NCBI GenBank assembly: GCA_020851975.1
Contig: JADZBS010000126.1
Span: 1-64,000, forward strand
Source: Gammaproteobacteria bacterium
GTDB lineage: Bacteria > Pseudomonadota > Gammaproteobacteria > Steroidobacterales > GCA-2729495
Direction of reading: 5' to 3'
DNA: 64,000 nucleotides
A program made the position numbers and the translations under genes. Under the pieces are notes generated by a model, which was not told the origin of the DNA, made no database searches, and was given only the letters and a program-made list of their open reading frames with translations. Each line of letters begins with the position of its first letter. Position 1 is the stretch's first letter. Below, piece after piece: positions 1-10,066 of this stretch.

Positions 1-671
1 ATGTGCCGGGCGGTGTAGCCGATGATGTCGGCGACGATGCGCATGGACGGCCCGGGCGGGTAGATATAGGTGTTGCGGACCATGAACTCCTTGAGGATGT
101 CGTTCTGCAGGGTGCCGGAGAGGTCCGCCGGCTTCACGCCCTGTTCCTCGGCCGCCACGATGTACATCGCCATGATCGGCAGCACGGCGCCGTTCATGGT
201 CATCGACACCGACATCCGGTCGAGCGGGATCTGGTCGAAGAGGATCTTCATGTCCTCGACCGTGTCGATGGCGACCCCGGCCTTGCCGACATCGCCCACC
301 ACGCGTTCGTGGTCGGAGTCGTAGCCGCGGTGGGTCGGCAGGTCGAAGGCCACCGACAGCCCGGTCTGGCCGGCGGCGAGGTTGCGCCGGTAGAAGGCGT
401 TGGACTCCTCGGCAGTCGAGAAGCCGGCGTACTGGCGCACCGTCCAGGGACGCACGGCGTACATCGTGGCCCGTGGTCCGCGCGTGAAGGGCGCGAGCCC
501 CGGCAGCGAGCCGAGGTGGGCGAGTCCGTCGAGATCGGCCTCGGTGTACAGCGGCTTGACCGGGATGCCTTCCGGCGTCTGCCAGGTCAGGGTGGCGGCA
601 TCACGGCCGCCGTTCTCGCGGGCAGCGAGCTTCGCCCAGGCGGCGAGGCCGCGGTCTGAAGAGCCTGTCAT
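1..671 (-). CDS. mutA: Methylmalonyl-CoA mutase large subunit (N-terminal part, truncated by window edge)
   Basis: Reverse-strand translation [20 protein letters not shown]...[64 protein letters not shown]... is typical of the B12-dependent mutase family. Confidence 0.93.
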   Translation of the reverse strand, partial: MTGSSDRGLAAWAKLAARENGGRDAATLTWQTPEGIPVKPLYTEADLDGLAHLGSLPGLAPFTRGPRATMYAVRPWTVRQYAGFSTAEESNAFYRRNLAAGQTGLSVAFDLPTHRGYDSDHERVVGDVGKAGVAIDTVEDMKILFDQIPLDRMSVSMTMNGAVLPIMAMYIVAAEEQGVKPADLSGTLQNDILKEFMVRNTYIYPPGPSMRIVADIIGYTARH

Positions 672-677
672 CGTCGT

Positions 678-1559
678 TCAGTCGTCCTGCCTGTCGTGCG
701 CAACGCTTCCGGCGCGGTGCAAGGCGATCAGCCGCCGTGCCTCCTCGGCATGCAGCCGCTCCACCATGCGACCATCGAGCACCGCGATCCCCTGGCCGCG
801 CGCGGCGGCCGACTCCCAGGCGGCGAGCAGGCGTCCGGCAGCGGCTGCCTGCTCGGCCGAGACACCGAAGATCCCGTTGGCGGCGGCGATCTGGTCCGGG
901 TGGATCAGTGTCTTGCCGTCGAACCCGAGGGCCTTGCCCTGCCGGCATTCGGCCCGCAGGCCCGCCTCGTCGCGGAAGTCCGCGAAAATCCCGTCCAGTA
1001 TATCAAGACCCCGCGCCCGGGCCGCGAGCAGGCACTGGCCGAGGGCACCGAGCAGGCCCGTGCGCGCCGGGTCGGCTGGCAGTCGCAGCGCCTTGCCGAG
1101 GTCCGCCGTCCCCATGACGATCACCGCCACTCGCGGGGCGAGGGCGGCGATGGCCTCGATGGCGAGCACGGCTTCGGGCAGTTCAGCCATGACCCACACC
1201 GGCAGGTGTCCGCCGCCGGCCTGGTCGAGGCGGCGGATGGTCTCGCGCAACTGCGGGCCGTCGGCGACCTTCGGCAGCAGCACGGCGTCGGCCCGCAGGC
1301 GGGCCAGCGCGTGGAGGTCGTCGGCGCCCCAGGGCGTGTCGAGGCCGTTGATGCGCACCACGACTTCCCGCGACCCATAGCCGCCGGCCACGACCGCCTG
1401 CGCCACCCGGTCGCGCGCCTGGGCCTTGGCCTCGGGCGCGACGGCGTCCTCGAGGTCCATGATGATCACATCGGCTGCGAGCGTGCGTGCCTTCGCCAGG
1501 GCACGCTCGTTGGCACCGGGCATGTAGAGCGCCGAACGGCGCGGACGGGGTGTGCTCAT
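678..1559 (-). CDS. HpcH/HpaI aldolase / CitE-like CoA-ester lyase
   Basis: MSTPRPRRSALYMPGANERALAKARTLAADVIIMDLEDAVAPEAKAQAR...; CitE-like fold; ATGA overlap with upstream matB stop. Confidence 0.88.
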   Translation of the reverse strand: MSTPRPRRSALYMPGANERALAKARTLAADVIIMDLEDAVAPEAKAQARDRVAQAVVAGGYGSREVVVRINGLDTPWGADDLHALARLRADAVLLPKVADGPQLRETIRRLDQAGGGHLPVWVMAELPEAVLAIEAIAALAPRVAVIVMGTADLGKALRLPADPARTGLLGALGQCLLAARARGLDILDGIFADFRDEAGLRAECRQGKALGFDGKTLIHPDQIAAANGIFGVSAEQAAAAGRLLAAWESAAARGQGIAVLDGRMVERLHAEEARRLIALHRAGSVAHDRQDD

Positions 1560-3082
1560 CCCGGTGGGTCCTGTGTAGCGAAGGTCGCGGCATGGCGCTG
1601 GCGCAGGGTGGTCTTCTCGATCTTGCCCATGGCGTTGCGCGGCAGCTCCGGCACGATGAACACCCGCTTCGGCACCTTGTAGGCGGCCAGGCGGTCCTTC
1701 AGGGCCCGGATGATAACCGCTTCGGCCGGACGGGCATCGGCGCGGGCGACCACCACGGCGACGACCGCCTCGCCGAACTCCGGGTGCGGTGCGCCGATCA
1801 CCGCCGCTTCGGCCACGTCGGGCAGTGCCTCGAGCGCGAGTTCGACCTCGCGCGGGTAGACGTTGAGGCCACCCGAGATCACGAGGTCCTTGCTGCGGCC
1901 GCTGATCGTGAGATACCCGTCGCCGTCGATGTGGCCCTGGTCGCCGGTGCGAAACCAGCCATCGGCGGTGAAGGCTTCGGCCGACTTGTCCGGTTGCCGC
2001 CAGTAGCCGGCGAACACGTTGGGGCCACGCAGTTCGATCTCGCCGGTCGCACCGGCGGGCAGCGGCTGCCCGTCGCTGCCGGTGATGCGCACCGAGACGC
2101 CGGGCAGCGGCAGACCCACGCTGCCGGGGCGGCGCTCGCCGTGCAGCGGGTTGGAGGTGTTCATGCCCGTCTCGGTCATGCCGTAGCGCTCGAGCATCTC
2201 GTGGCCGGTGCGTTCGCGAAATGCCGCGAATGTGGCGGGCGCGAGCGGAGCAGACCCGGAAATGAACAGCCGCACGCCGGTGCAGGCGGCACGGTCGAGT
2301 CCCGGCTGCTGCAGGAGCCGGGTGTAGTAGGTCGGTACACCCATCATGACGGTGCAGGCCGGCAACGCTGCGAGCACGGCAGCGGCATCGAACCGCGGCA
2401 GCAGCAGCAGGCTGGCACCGCTCGCCAACGCGCATCCCAGGCCGACGAACAAGCCGTGGGCGTGGTACAGGGGCAGGGCGTGCAGCAGCCGGTCCGCCGG
2501 ACCGAAGCCCCAGGCCTCGACCAGGGCGAGCACGTTGGCGGCGAGGTTTCCGTGGGTGATCATCGCGCCCTTCGGCGTGCCGGTAGTGCCCGAGGTGTAG
2601 AGCAGGATGGCGAGGTCGCTGCTCTTGCGCACCACGGTGGCCGGCAGGGCCGTGGTCGCAGCGGCGGCGGCCATGAGGGAACCCGAGCCGTCATCCGCCA
2701 GCGTCATGACCCGGCAGCCGGCCGGTGCGATGGCACCGAACAGGTCCGCCGCGGCCGGGTCGCAGACCACGAGCGCCGGGGAGGCGTCGGCGACGAGCCA
2801 GGCGAGTTCGGCCTGCCGGTAGGCATCGTTCAGGGGATGGAACACGAACCCCGCGCGCAGGCAGGCGAGATAGAGCAGCACGGCCTCGGCGGACTTCGGC
2901 ACCTGCACGCTCACGCGATCCCCGGGCTGCAGGCCGAGCGTGGCGAGGAGGCCGGCGAGGCGCGCGCTGCCGGCGTCGAGTGCCGCGTAGCTCAGGCTGC
3001 CGCCGGCGGGTGTCGCCAGCGCGACGCGGGCGCGGTCGGCGGGAAAGGCGCGCTCGAAGAGGGCGAAGAGGTTGGCGTTCAT
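1556..3082 (-). CDS. matB: Malonyl-CoA synthetase-like AMP-dependent acyl-CoA synthetase
   Basis: ANL motifs LLYTSGTTGTPKGAM, GYWRQPDKSAEAFTADGWFRTGDQG, SGGLNVYPREVE, AMGKIEKTTLRQ; MatB-like overall. Confidence 0.85.
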   Translation of the reverse strand: MNANLFALFERAFPADRARVALATPAGGSLSYAALDAGSARLAGLLATLGLQPGDRVSVQVPKSAEAVLLYLACLRAGFVFHPLNDAYRQAELAWLVADASPALVVCDPAAADLFGAIAPAGCRVMTLADDGSGSLMAAAAATTALPATVVRKSSDLAILLYTSGTTGTPKGAMITHGNLAANVLALVEAWGFGPADRLLHALPLYHAHGLFVGLGCALASGASLLLLPRFDAAAVLAALPACTVMMGVPTYYTRLLQQPGLDRAACTGVRLFISGSAPLAPATFAAFRERTGHEMLERYGMTETGMNTSNPLHGERRPGSVGLPLPGVSVRITGSDGQPLPAGATGEIELRGPNVFAGYWRQPDKSAEAFTADGWFRTGDQGHIDGDGYLTISGRSKDLVISGGLNVYPREVELALEALPDVAEAAVIGAPHPEFGEAVVAVVVARADARPAEAVIIRALKDRLAAYKVPKRVFIVPELPRNAMGKIEKTTLRQRHAATFATQDPPG

Positions 3083-3134
3083 GGCCCGGCTGGCGTTCGC
3101 CGCGGATCGGCGGGTCCATTAGGATAGCGGCACC

Positions 3135-3899
3135 ATGAGCGAATCACCTCCCGTGGTCGCGTTGCTGGTCACCTGCCTGGTGGACCTGTTTCGCCCGTCC
3201 GTGGCCACGGCCGCGGTGCGCCTGCTCGAGCGCCGTGGTTTTCGCGTCGAGGTGCCATCGCAGACCTGCTGCGGACAGCCCAACCGCAGTGGCGGCGACG
3301 ACGACGGCGCGCGCCGCCTCGCGCGGCGCCTGATCGCCAGCTTCGCCCCGTATGCCCGGGTCGTGGCGCCATCGGCATCCTGCGTGGCCACGGTGCACGA
3401 CTACCCGGCGTTGTTCCCGCCGGGCAGCGACGACCATGCCGCCGCCGTCGCGCTGGCTGCGCGCACGGTCGAGCTGACGGCCTTTCTCGGCGAGCAGGGC
3501 CCGGACCCGGGACGGGCCGCCGTCGCCGGCCCGCTGATCGCGGCCTGGCACGATGGCTGTACTGGCCTGCGTCGCCTCGGGCTCGACCGCCAGCCGCGGG
3601 AACTCCTCGGACGGGTCGCCGGACTCGAATTGCGTGACCTGCCGGGGCGCGAGGAGTGCTGCGGCTTCGGCGGGGCCTTCTGCGTGGAATATCCGGAAAT
3701 CTCCGCGCAGGCGGCCGACCACAAGCTCGACGAAGCCCTGGCCACCGGCGCGCAGCTGCTGCTCGGCGCCGACCTTGGCTGCCTGCTGCACCTCCAGGGG
3801 CGTGCGCAGCGGCGCGGCCTGCCGCTCGACACGGCACACATCGCCGAGGTGCTCGCGGCGGCGATTGCGGACGACGGGCATGGACGTGAAGACGGCTGA
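3135..3899 (+). CDS. lutA: Lactate utilization protein A, Fe-S oxidoreductase (CCG domain)
   Basis: MSESPPVVALLVTCLVDLFRPSVATAAVRLLERRGFRVEVPSQTCCGQPNRSGG...REECCGFGGAFCVEYPEIS. Confidence 0.88.
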   Translation: MSESPPVVALLVTCLVDLFRPSVATAAVRLLERRGFRVEVPSQTCCGQPNRSGGDDDGARRLARRLIASFAPYARVVAPSASCVATVHDYPALFPPGSDDHAAAVALAARTVELTAFLGEQGPDPGRAAVAGPLIAAWHDGCTGLRRLGLDRQPRELLGRVAGLELRDLPGREECCGFGGAFCVEYPEISAQAADHKLDEALATGAQLLLGADLGCLLHLQGRAQRRGLPLDTAHIAEVLAAAIADDGHGREDG

Positions 3900-5307
3900 C
3901 TTCAGGCAGCGGGCCCGCGCTGCCCTCGCACAGCCGACGCTGCAACGGTCGCTGCAGGGGATGCGTCGCGCCATGCCAGCGCTGCGCTCGGCTGCGCTCG
4001 CTGCGCTGCCGGATCACGCGGCGCTGCGCGATCGGGCGCGCGAGTCACGCGATCACGCGCTGGCACACCTCGGCCACTACCTCGTCGCCTTCGAGAGTCG
4101 CGTCCGGGCCGCCGGGGGCGAGGTGCACTGGGCGCGCACGGGGGCGGAGGCGGGCGCCATCGTTGCCGGGCTGTGCGAGCGTGCCGGTGCCCGGCGGGTG
4201 ATCAAGAGCAAGTCGATGGTGACCGAGGAGATCGGCCTCAACGCGACCCTCGCCGCGCGCGGCCTGCAGGTCACCGAGACCGACCTCGGCGAGTACATCA
4301 TCCAGTTGCGCGGCGAGAGCCCGAGCCACATCCTGGCGCCGGCGCTGCACGTCAGTCTCGCGGAGGTCGGTGCAGCCTTCGAGCGGCATCACCGGCGCAG
4401 CCGCACGGCGCCGCTGACCGAGGCGGGCGCCATGCTCGTCGAGGCACGCGAGGAACTGCGCGCCGTGTTCCGTGCCGCCGATGTCGGCATCACCGGCGCC
4501 AATTTCCTGGTGGCCGAGACCGGTGCGGCGGTGCTGGTCACCAACGAGGGCAACGCCGATCTCGTCGCCTCGCTGCCGGCGACACACATCGTCGTCACGG
4601 GCATCGAGAAAGTGGTGGCCACGCTCGACGATCTCGGGGTGCTGCTGCGGCTGCTGGCTCGCTCGGCGATCGGCGAGCCGCTGAGCAGCTACACGACGCT
4701 GGTGCACGGCCCGCGCCGGGCGACCGAGGCGGCCGGCCCGGCTGCCTTCCACGTCGTGCTCGTCGACGACGGCAGGAGTGCGCTGCTCGGTACGCCGCGC
4801 CAGGAAATCCTGCGCTGCATCCGCTGTTCGGCCTGCCTCAATCACTGCCCGGTGTACACCGCCGTCGGCGGGCATGCCTACGGTTCGGTGTATTCCGGAC
4901 CCATGGGGGCCGTGCTGGCGCCGGCGATCGACGGCCTCGCGACGACGGCGCAGCTGCCCGCGGCCTCGACGCTCTGCGGCCGCTGCGAGGCCGTGTGCCC
5001 GGTGGCGATCCCGCTGCCGCGGCTCCTGCGCGACTGGCGCGGCGAGGCGCTGCGTGCGGGGTTCACGACACCGGCCTGGCGGCGCTCGCTGCGGCTCTGG
5101 CAGTGGCTGGCAGCGCATCCGGTGCTCTACCGGTTCGTCCTCGGCCTGGCGGCCGGTGGGCTGCGTCTCGTGTCGGTACCGGCCCGTCGCGGCGAGCGCC
5201 GCATCCGGCGCTTGCCGCTCGTCGCGCGCGGCTGGTTTGCCGTGCGCGACCTGCCGGCACCCGAGGGCGGGAGTTTCCAGGCGCGTTGGCGCGCGCGACA
5301 GCCATGA
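3880..5307 (+). CDS. lutB: Lactate utilization protein B, Fe-S protein
   Basis: MDVKTADFRQRARAALAQPTLQRSLQGMRRAMP...IRCSACLNHCPVYTAVGGHAYGSVYSGPMGAVLAP...CGRCEAVCPVAIPLPRLL; overlaps lutA end. Confidence 0.9.
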   Translation: MDVKTADFRQRARAALAQPTLQRSLQGMRRAMPALRSAALAALPDHAALRDRARESRDHALAHLGHYLVAFESRVRAAGGEVHWARTGAEAGAIVAGLCERAGARRVIKSKSMVTEEIGLNATLAARGLQVTETDLGEYIIQLRGESPSHILAPALHVSLAEVGAAFERHHRRSRTAPLTEAGAMLVEAREELRAVFRAADVGITGANFLVAETGAAVLVTNEGNADLVASLPATHIVVTGIEKVVATLDDLGVLLRLLARSAIGEPLSSYTTLVHGPRRATEAAGPAAFHVVLVDDGRSALLGTPRQEILRCIRCSACLNHCPVYTAVGGHAYGSVYSGPMGAVLAPAIDGLATTAQLPAASTLCGRCEAVCPVAIPLPRLLRDWRGEALRAGFTTPAWRRSLRLWQWLAAHPVLYRFVLGLAAGGLRLVSVPARRGERRIRRLPLVARGWFAVRDLPAPEGGSFQARWRARQP

Positions 5308-5936
5308 GCGGTGCACGCGAGGCCATCCTGGCGCGCATCGGCCGGGACACGCCGCCGGCACCGTCTGCCAACGTGCCCGTCGAGTCGGCGCCTGCCGACT
5401 GGGCGCAACGGGCGCAACGCTTTGCCGCCTGCGCCACGGCGGCTTCGGCCACCGTGGCCACCGCCGACTCGCCGCAGGCAGCTGCGGCCGGGATCGCCGA
5501 TTATCTCGAGCGCCAGGGTCTGCCGCCGCGGGTGCACGTGAGTGCGGCCACACCGGCGCTCGATGGCCTGGTGACCGAGACGCGCCTGCAACTGGCGACT
5601 GGCGGGCTGCCGGACGATGGCGCGACGGTCGTCACCGGCTGCCTGGCGGCGCTTGCCGGCGAAGGTGTCGTGGTGCTGGCGACCGGACCCGGCCATGCGG
5701 CCGAGTCGGTATTTCTCTCGGCCACGCACATCGTGGTGGTCAGCCCCGGGCAGCTCCTCGACTCGCTCGATGCGTTGTGGGGACTCGTGCGAACGCTGCC
5801 GGCGCCGCTGCCGCGGATGGTGAACCTGATCCTCGGGCCCTCGCGCACCGCCGATCTCGGGGTGCCGAGCCGGCTCGGTGCGCACGGACCCCTGCGCGTG
5901 CACGTGGTGCTGGTCGCGCCGGTGGAGGGAGCCTGA
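5304..5936 (+). CDS. lutC: Lactate utilization protein C (LUD domain)
   Basis: MSGAREAILARIGRDTPPAPS...HIVVVSPGQLLDSLDALWGLVRTLPAPLPRMVNLILGPSRTADL; ATGA overlap with lutB. Confidence 0.85.
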   Translation: MSGAREAILARIGRDTPPAPSANVPVESAPADWAQRAQRFAACATAASATVATADSPQAAAAGIADYLERQGLPPRVHVSAATPALDGLVTETRLQLATGGLPDDGATVVTGCLAALAGEGVVVLATGPGHAAESVFLSATHIVVVSPGQLLDSLDALWGLVRTLPAPLPRMVNLILGPSRTADLGVPSRLGAHGPLRVHVVLVAPVEGA

Positions 5937-6065
5937 CGAATCGCTGGCCACGTCGCGTCATCGCGACCACCATGATTCGTGCCGGCGACGAGGTGACCGG
6001 GCGAGACGGTCGTCGCCATTCTGTGGTGACAACCCGGAGACCGTACCGGTGATGTCAAATCGCCG

Positions 6066-6095
6066 TGGACAGTGCCCGGCGGCTGATCCTACAGT
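6066..6095 (+). promoter_or_regulatory. Candidate sigma70 promoter upstream of the VPxPA-type protein gene
   Basis: TGGACA-N18-TACAGT about 95 nt upstream of the ATG. Confidence 0.3.
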
Positions 6096-6189
6096 CCGGC
6101 TGACAACATGGGGAACGGACTGACCCGTATCCCCAGCCGGTAACGCCTGCGAATCCAGGCGCTCCATATCCGCACACAGGACCTGACCG

Positions 6190-6987
6190 ATGTCACGGCT
6201 ACGGATGGCTACCTGGTTGAACCGGGCTACGATGCTGATGCTTCTGGCGGTTCTCGCCGGCGTGGCCCCGACAGCCGGCGCCGTGAGCGTCCGCCTGGAG
6301 GCTGCCGGTGGCGCGGGCGGCGGCTATGGGAACCGACTGGTTTTTTCCGGCGCGGACATTGCCGTGACCGCGAGTGCCTGGGCGGAGACAGCGGCCAAGG
6401 CACCGGACGGCGCGGGCTACTTTCCGTTCGAGACGGCCGAGGTGTGGAGCTGGGAGCACGGGCTCGGGATCTGCAATCGCACCGAGGGGCTTGCCCCGGT
6501 CACCTGCGATGCCAACGAGCGCGAGATCGACACGATCGGACGTGACGATCTGCTGATGCTGGTGTTCGACCGGCGCGTGACCTTCGAGAGCATCGAGGTC
6601 ATGCCGCACGATGGGCCGGGCCAGGATGCCAACGACCGCGACATCCTCTACTGGGTCGGCAACGTCGTCGTGGCGCCGGATCTCACCGGCCAGCGCTTCA
6701 GCACCCTGGCGACGATGCCGGGCTTCGGGTCCGGCGTGCCGGGTGTTGCGGGATCGGCCTTTGCGCCCTTCACCCATGCGTTGACCGGCAGCGGTAACCT
6801 GCTGCTGGTGTCGGGCAACAGTGCCCTGCGTCGTTGCAAGGTCGACGACGTCATCCGCGATCGCGGTTGTGAGTCCTACGCGATTTCCGCCGTGACCATC
6901 GCGGCCGTGCCGGTGCCGGCTGGTGCCGTCCTGTTCGCGCCGACGCTGGTGGCGTTGGCGCTGGTCCGGCGTCTCGCGCGCCGCTGA
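6190..6987 (+). CDS. Secreted protein with VPxPA-type exosortase-sorting C-terminus
   Basis: N-terminal signal peptide (MLMLLAVLAGVAPTAGA) and C-terminal tripartite tail VPVPAGAVLFAPTLVALALVRRLARR (VPxPA motif, TM segment, basic end). Confidence 0.7.
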   Translation: MSRLRMATWLNRATMLMLLAVLAGVAPTAGAVSVRLEAAGGAGGGYGNRLVFSGADIAVTASAWAETAAKAPDGAGYFPFETAEVWSWEHGLGICNRTEGLAPVTCDANEREIDTIGRDDLLMLVFDRRVTFESIEVMPHDGPGQDANDRDILYWVGNVVVAPDLTGQRFSTLATMPGFGSGVPGVAGSAFAPFTHALTGSGNLLLVSGNSALRRCKVDDVIRDRGCESYAISAVTIAAVPVPAGAVLFAPTLVALALVRRLARR

Positions 6988-7006
6988 TCGCAGTCAGCGC
7001 GCCGCA

Positions 7007-9703
7007 TCAGCCTCGATACGCGGCCGGTCCGGCCCGCGAGGCATCGGGCTTGCCGGCGTCGATCTTCCAGCGGCGGGCGAGCGCCTGCAACTCCTTCCTG
7101 GGCAGCCGGCGCTCGGCATGGAGCGCGGCCGCCGCCGCGTGGGCGATGCAGGCGGCGCTCACTTCGAAGTGCCGGCGCAGGTCCTCGCGTGATTCGCTGA
7201 GTCCGTAGCCATCGGTGCCGAGCACGGTGTAGCGGCCGGGCACCCACCCGGCGATCGTCAGCGGCAGGGCCTTCATGTGATCGCTGGCCGCCACGAAGAT
7301 GCCGTCCTCCCCGCGGAGCAGTTGCGCGACCCATGGCAATCCGGCGTCGCCACCCAGGCGGTTGGCGCGCTCCACGCGCAGCGCATCACGGCTGAGTTCG
7401 TTGTAGCTGGTCACGCTCCACACGTCGGTGGCGATGCCGGCTGCCTCGAGCAGGGCACAGGCTTCGAGGACCTCGGTCATGATCGCGCCGCTGCCGAAGA
7501 GGTGCGCCTTGCGGCCCTTCGCCACCGGCAGCGCCGAGCGGCGCAGGCAGTACATGCCGCGGATGATGCCCTCCGTCGCGCTCGTGCGGTCCGCGGGCAG
7601 CGGCGGCATGGCGTAGTTCTGGTTGTAGAGCGTGATGTAGTAGAAGACATCTTCCTGGCGCGTGTACATGCGCTCGATGCCGTCGCGAACGATCACGGCG
7701 AGTTCACCGGCGAAGGCGGGGTCGTAGCTCAGCAGGTTGGGAACCGTGCCGGCGATGACCTGGGAGTGGCCGTCCTGGTGCTGCGGGCCCTCGCCGTTGA
7801 GCGTGGTGCGGCCCGCCGTGCCGCCGAGCAGGAAGCCGCGGCAGAGCATGTCCCCGGCACTCCAGATCATGTCGCCGACGCGCTGGAACCCGAAGATCGA
7901 GTAGAACACGTAGAACGGGATGGTCGGCACGCCGTGCAGCGCGTAGGCCGTGCCGGCGGCGAGGAAACTCGCGAGCGCCCCGGCCTCGCAGATGCCCTCC
8001 TGCAGGATCTGCCCGTCGCGCGCTTCCCGGTAGGGGCTGAGCGTGGTGCTGTCGACGGGACGGTATTTCTGGCCCTCCCAGGAGTAGATGCCGGCGCGGC
8101 GGAACAGCGCTTCCATGCCGAAGGTACGGGCCTCGTCGGGAACGATCGGCACCACGTAGCGGCCGAGCTCGGGGTGGCCCATGAGCTTGCCGAGCATGCG
8201 CACGAAGGCCATGGTGGTCGAGAGCGCTCGCCCGTCGGAGCCGGCGAGGTGATCTTCGAAGAAGTCGGGTTCGGGTGCGGCGAGCGCCGGGCACTGCACC
8301 AGGCGCTGCGGCCAGTGGCCGCCGAGCGCAGCACGGTGTTCGCGCAGGTAGCGCAGTTCCGGGCTGTCGTCGGCCGGCCGGTAGAACTCGGCGCGCTTCG
8401 CGGCCTCGTCGCTGAGGGGTATCTGCAGCCGGCGCGCGGTCTCGATGCGCTCCTCGGCGGTGAGGTTCTTCTTCTGGTGCACGGCATTGGAGCCTTCGTA
8501 GCCCTGCATGCCGTAGCCCTTGATGGTCTTGATGAGGATCGCCGTGGGGCGGTCGGTGGCGCTGGCGGCTCGCTGGAACGCGGCGTTGATCTTTCTCTGG
8601 TCGTGCCCGCCGCGGCGGATGCAGCGGATCTCTTCGTCGGAGAGCACGGCCATGATCCCGGCGAGCCGCGCATCGTCGCCGACCCAGTGCTCGCGCACCT
8701 CCTGGCCGCTGGAGACCGAATACCACTGGTAGTCGCCGTCGACGGCGCGCTCCATGCGTTCCTGCAGGACACCGTCGTGGTCGATGGCGAACAGCGGATC
8801 CCATTCGCCGCTCCAGATGACCTTGATGACATCCCAGCCGGCACCGCGGAAGCTGCGTTCGAGTTCCTGGATGATCTTGCCGTTGCCCCGCACGGGTCCG
8901 TCGAGCCGCTGCAGGTTGCAGTTGACCACCAGGACGAGATTGTCGAGGTGCTCGCGCGCGGCGATGTTGATCGTGCCGAGCACCTCCGGCTCGTCGGCCT
9001 CGCCGTCGCCGACGAACACCCAGACCTTGCCGCCGTTGGCGGGCTTGAGCCCGCGGTTTTCCAGGTACCGGGCAAAGCGGGCCTGGTAGATGCCGCTCGG
9101 AGTGGACAGGCCCATGGAAGCGCAGGGTGCCTGCCAGAACCACGGCATGTTGCGTGGGTGCGGGTAGGAGGACAGCCCGCCGCCCGGCTGCAGTTCGCGC
9201 CGGAAGTTGTCGAGCTGCGTGACATCGAGCCGTCCTTCGAGGAAGGCGCGGGCGTAGAGGCCGGGGGCGGCGTGGGCCTGGATGGTGACGAGGTCGCCGC
9301 CGTAGTCGGCGCTGCGGTTGCGGAAGAAGTGGTGGAGGCCGACCTCGAGCATGGTGGCGGCGGAGGCATAGGTGCCGATGTGGCCGCCGACGCCCGCGCC
9401 GCCGTCGTAGCCGCGCAGGACCATGGCCATGGCATTCCAGCGCAGGATGTTCTCGATGCGTTCCTCGATGGCGATGTCACCCGGGTAGGCGGGCTGGGAG
9501 GCGAGCGGGATGGTGTTGCGGTACGGCGTGTTGAGCGTGGCATCCTCGACGATGACGTTGGCGTCGGCGAGGTAGTCGCGCAGCGCGCGGAACACGGCCT
9601 TGGCCCTGTCGGGGCCGTCGGCGCGCAGCAGCGATTCGATGGACTCGAGCCATTCGCCGAGCTCGACGTCCCCGCTGAAAATCTCCCGCTGATGCGTCGC
9701 CAT
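7007..9703 (-). CDS. aceE: Pyruvate dehydrogenase E1 component, homodimeric type
   Basis: MATHQREIFSGDVELGEWLESIESLLRADGPDRAKAVFRALRDYL...GGHIGTYASAATMLEVGLHHFFR...WVFVGDGEADEPEVLGTINIAAREHLDNLVLVVNCNLQRLDGPVRGNGKIIQELE. Confidence 0.96.
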   Translation of the reverse strand: MATHQREIFSGDVELGEWLESIESLLRADGPDRAKAVFRALRDYLADANVIVEDATLNTPYRNTIPLASQPAYPGDIAIEERIENILRWNAMAMVLRGYDGGAGVGGHIGTYASAATMLEVGLHHFFRNRSADYGGDLVTIQAHAAPGLYARAFLEGRLDVTQLDNFRRELQPGGGLSSYPHPRNMPWFWQAPCASMGLSTPSGIYQARFARYLENRGLKPANGGKVWVFVGDGEADEPEVLGTINIAAREHLDNLVLVVNCNLQRLDGPVRGNGKIIQELERSFRGAGWDVIKVIWSGEWDPLFAIDHDGVLQERMERAVDGDYQWYSVSSGQEVREHWVGDDARLAGIMAVLSDEEIRCIRRGGHDQRKINAAFQRAASATDRPTAILIKTIKGYGMQGYEGSNAVHQKKNLTAEERIETARRLQIPLSDEAAKRAEFYRPADDSPELRYLREHRAALGGHWPQRLVQCPALAAPEPDFFEDHLAGSDGRALSTTMAFVRMLGKLMGHPELGRYVVPIVPDEARTFGMEALFRRAGIYSWEGQKYRPVDSTTLSPYREARDGQILQEGICEAGALASFLAAGTAYALHGVPTIPFYVFYSIFGFQRVGDMIWSAGDMLCRGFLLGGTAGRTTLNGEGPQHQDGHSQVIAGTVPNLLSYDPAFAGELAVIVRDGIERMYTRQEDVFYYITLYNQNYAMPPLPADRTSATEGIIRGMYCLRRSALPVAKGRKAHLFGSGAIMTEVLEACALLEAAGIATDVWSVTSYNELSRDALRVERANRLGGDAGLPWVAQLLRGEDGIFVAASDHMKALPLTIAGWVPGRYTVLGTDGYGLSESREDLRRHFEVSAACIAHAAAAALHAERRLPRKELQALARRWKIDAGKPDASRAGPAAYRG

Positions 9704-9772
9704 ACCCACCTCGTCCCGCGGCTCACCTGCATCCGTCACCACGCCCAGCATACCCGACCCCACCCAGCACCC

Positions 9773-9841
9773 TGTAGGAGCGGCGTGTAGGAGCGACGCC
9801 AGTCGCGACCTCTTCCCGCGACCTCTTCCGCGACCTCTTCC
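9773..9841. repeat. REP-like repeat cluster (GTAGGAGCGAC...GTCGCGACC) followed by CGCGACCTCTTCC tandem units
   Basis: Read directly: gtaggagcggcgtgtaggagcgacgccagtcgcgacctcttcccgcgacctcttccgcgacctcttcc. Confidence 0.75.
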
Positions 9842-10012
9842 GCCTTCCCACCGCCTCGCCGGGCGGGCACCCGCCGGCGGGGCGCTCCCGACGGCCATCC
9901 CTGGCCTCTGGTCGCTCGGGTCTCGCTGGCGCTCGGCATCCTGCCTCGCTGGCTCGACACGCCCGCCATCGGGCGCCCACCCGGCGAGGCTGCCGACGCG
10001 CAGGAGCATCCT

Positions 10013-10036
10013 GTAGGAGCGGCGCCAGCCGCGACC
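10013..10036. repeat. REP-like imperfect palindrome GTAGGAGCGGCGCCAGCCGCGACC
   Basis: GTAG head followed by GCGGC-GCCA-GCCGC stem-loop. Confidence 0.7.
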
Positions 10037-10066
10037 GATCATGGCACCACGCTCAATCGCAGCCGG

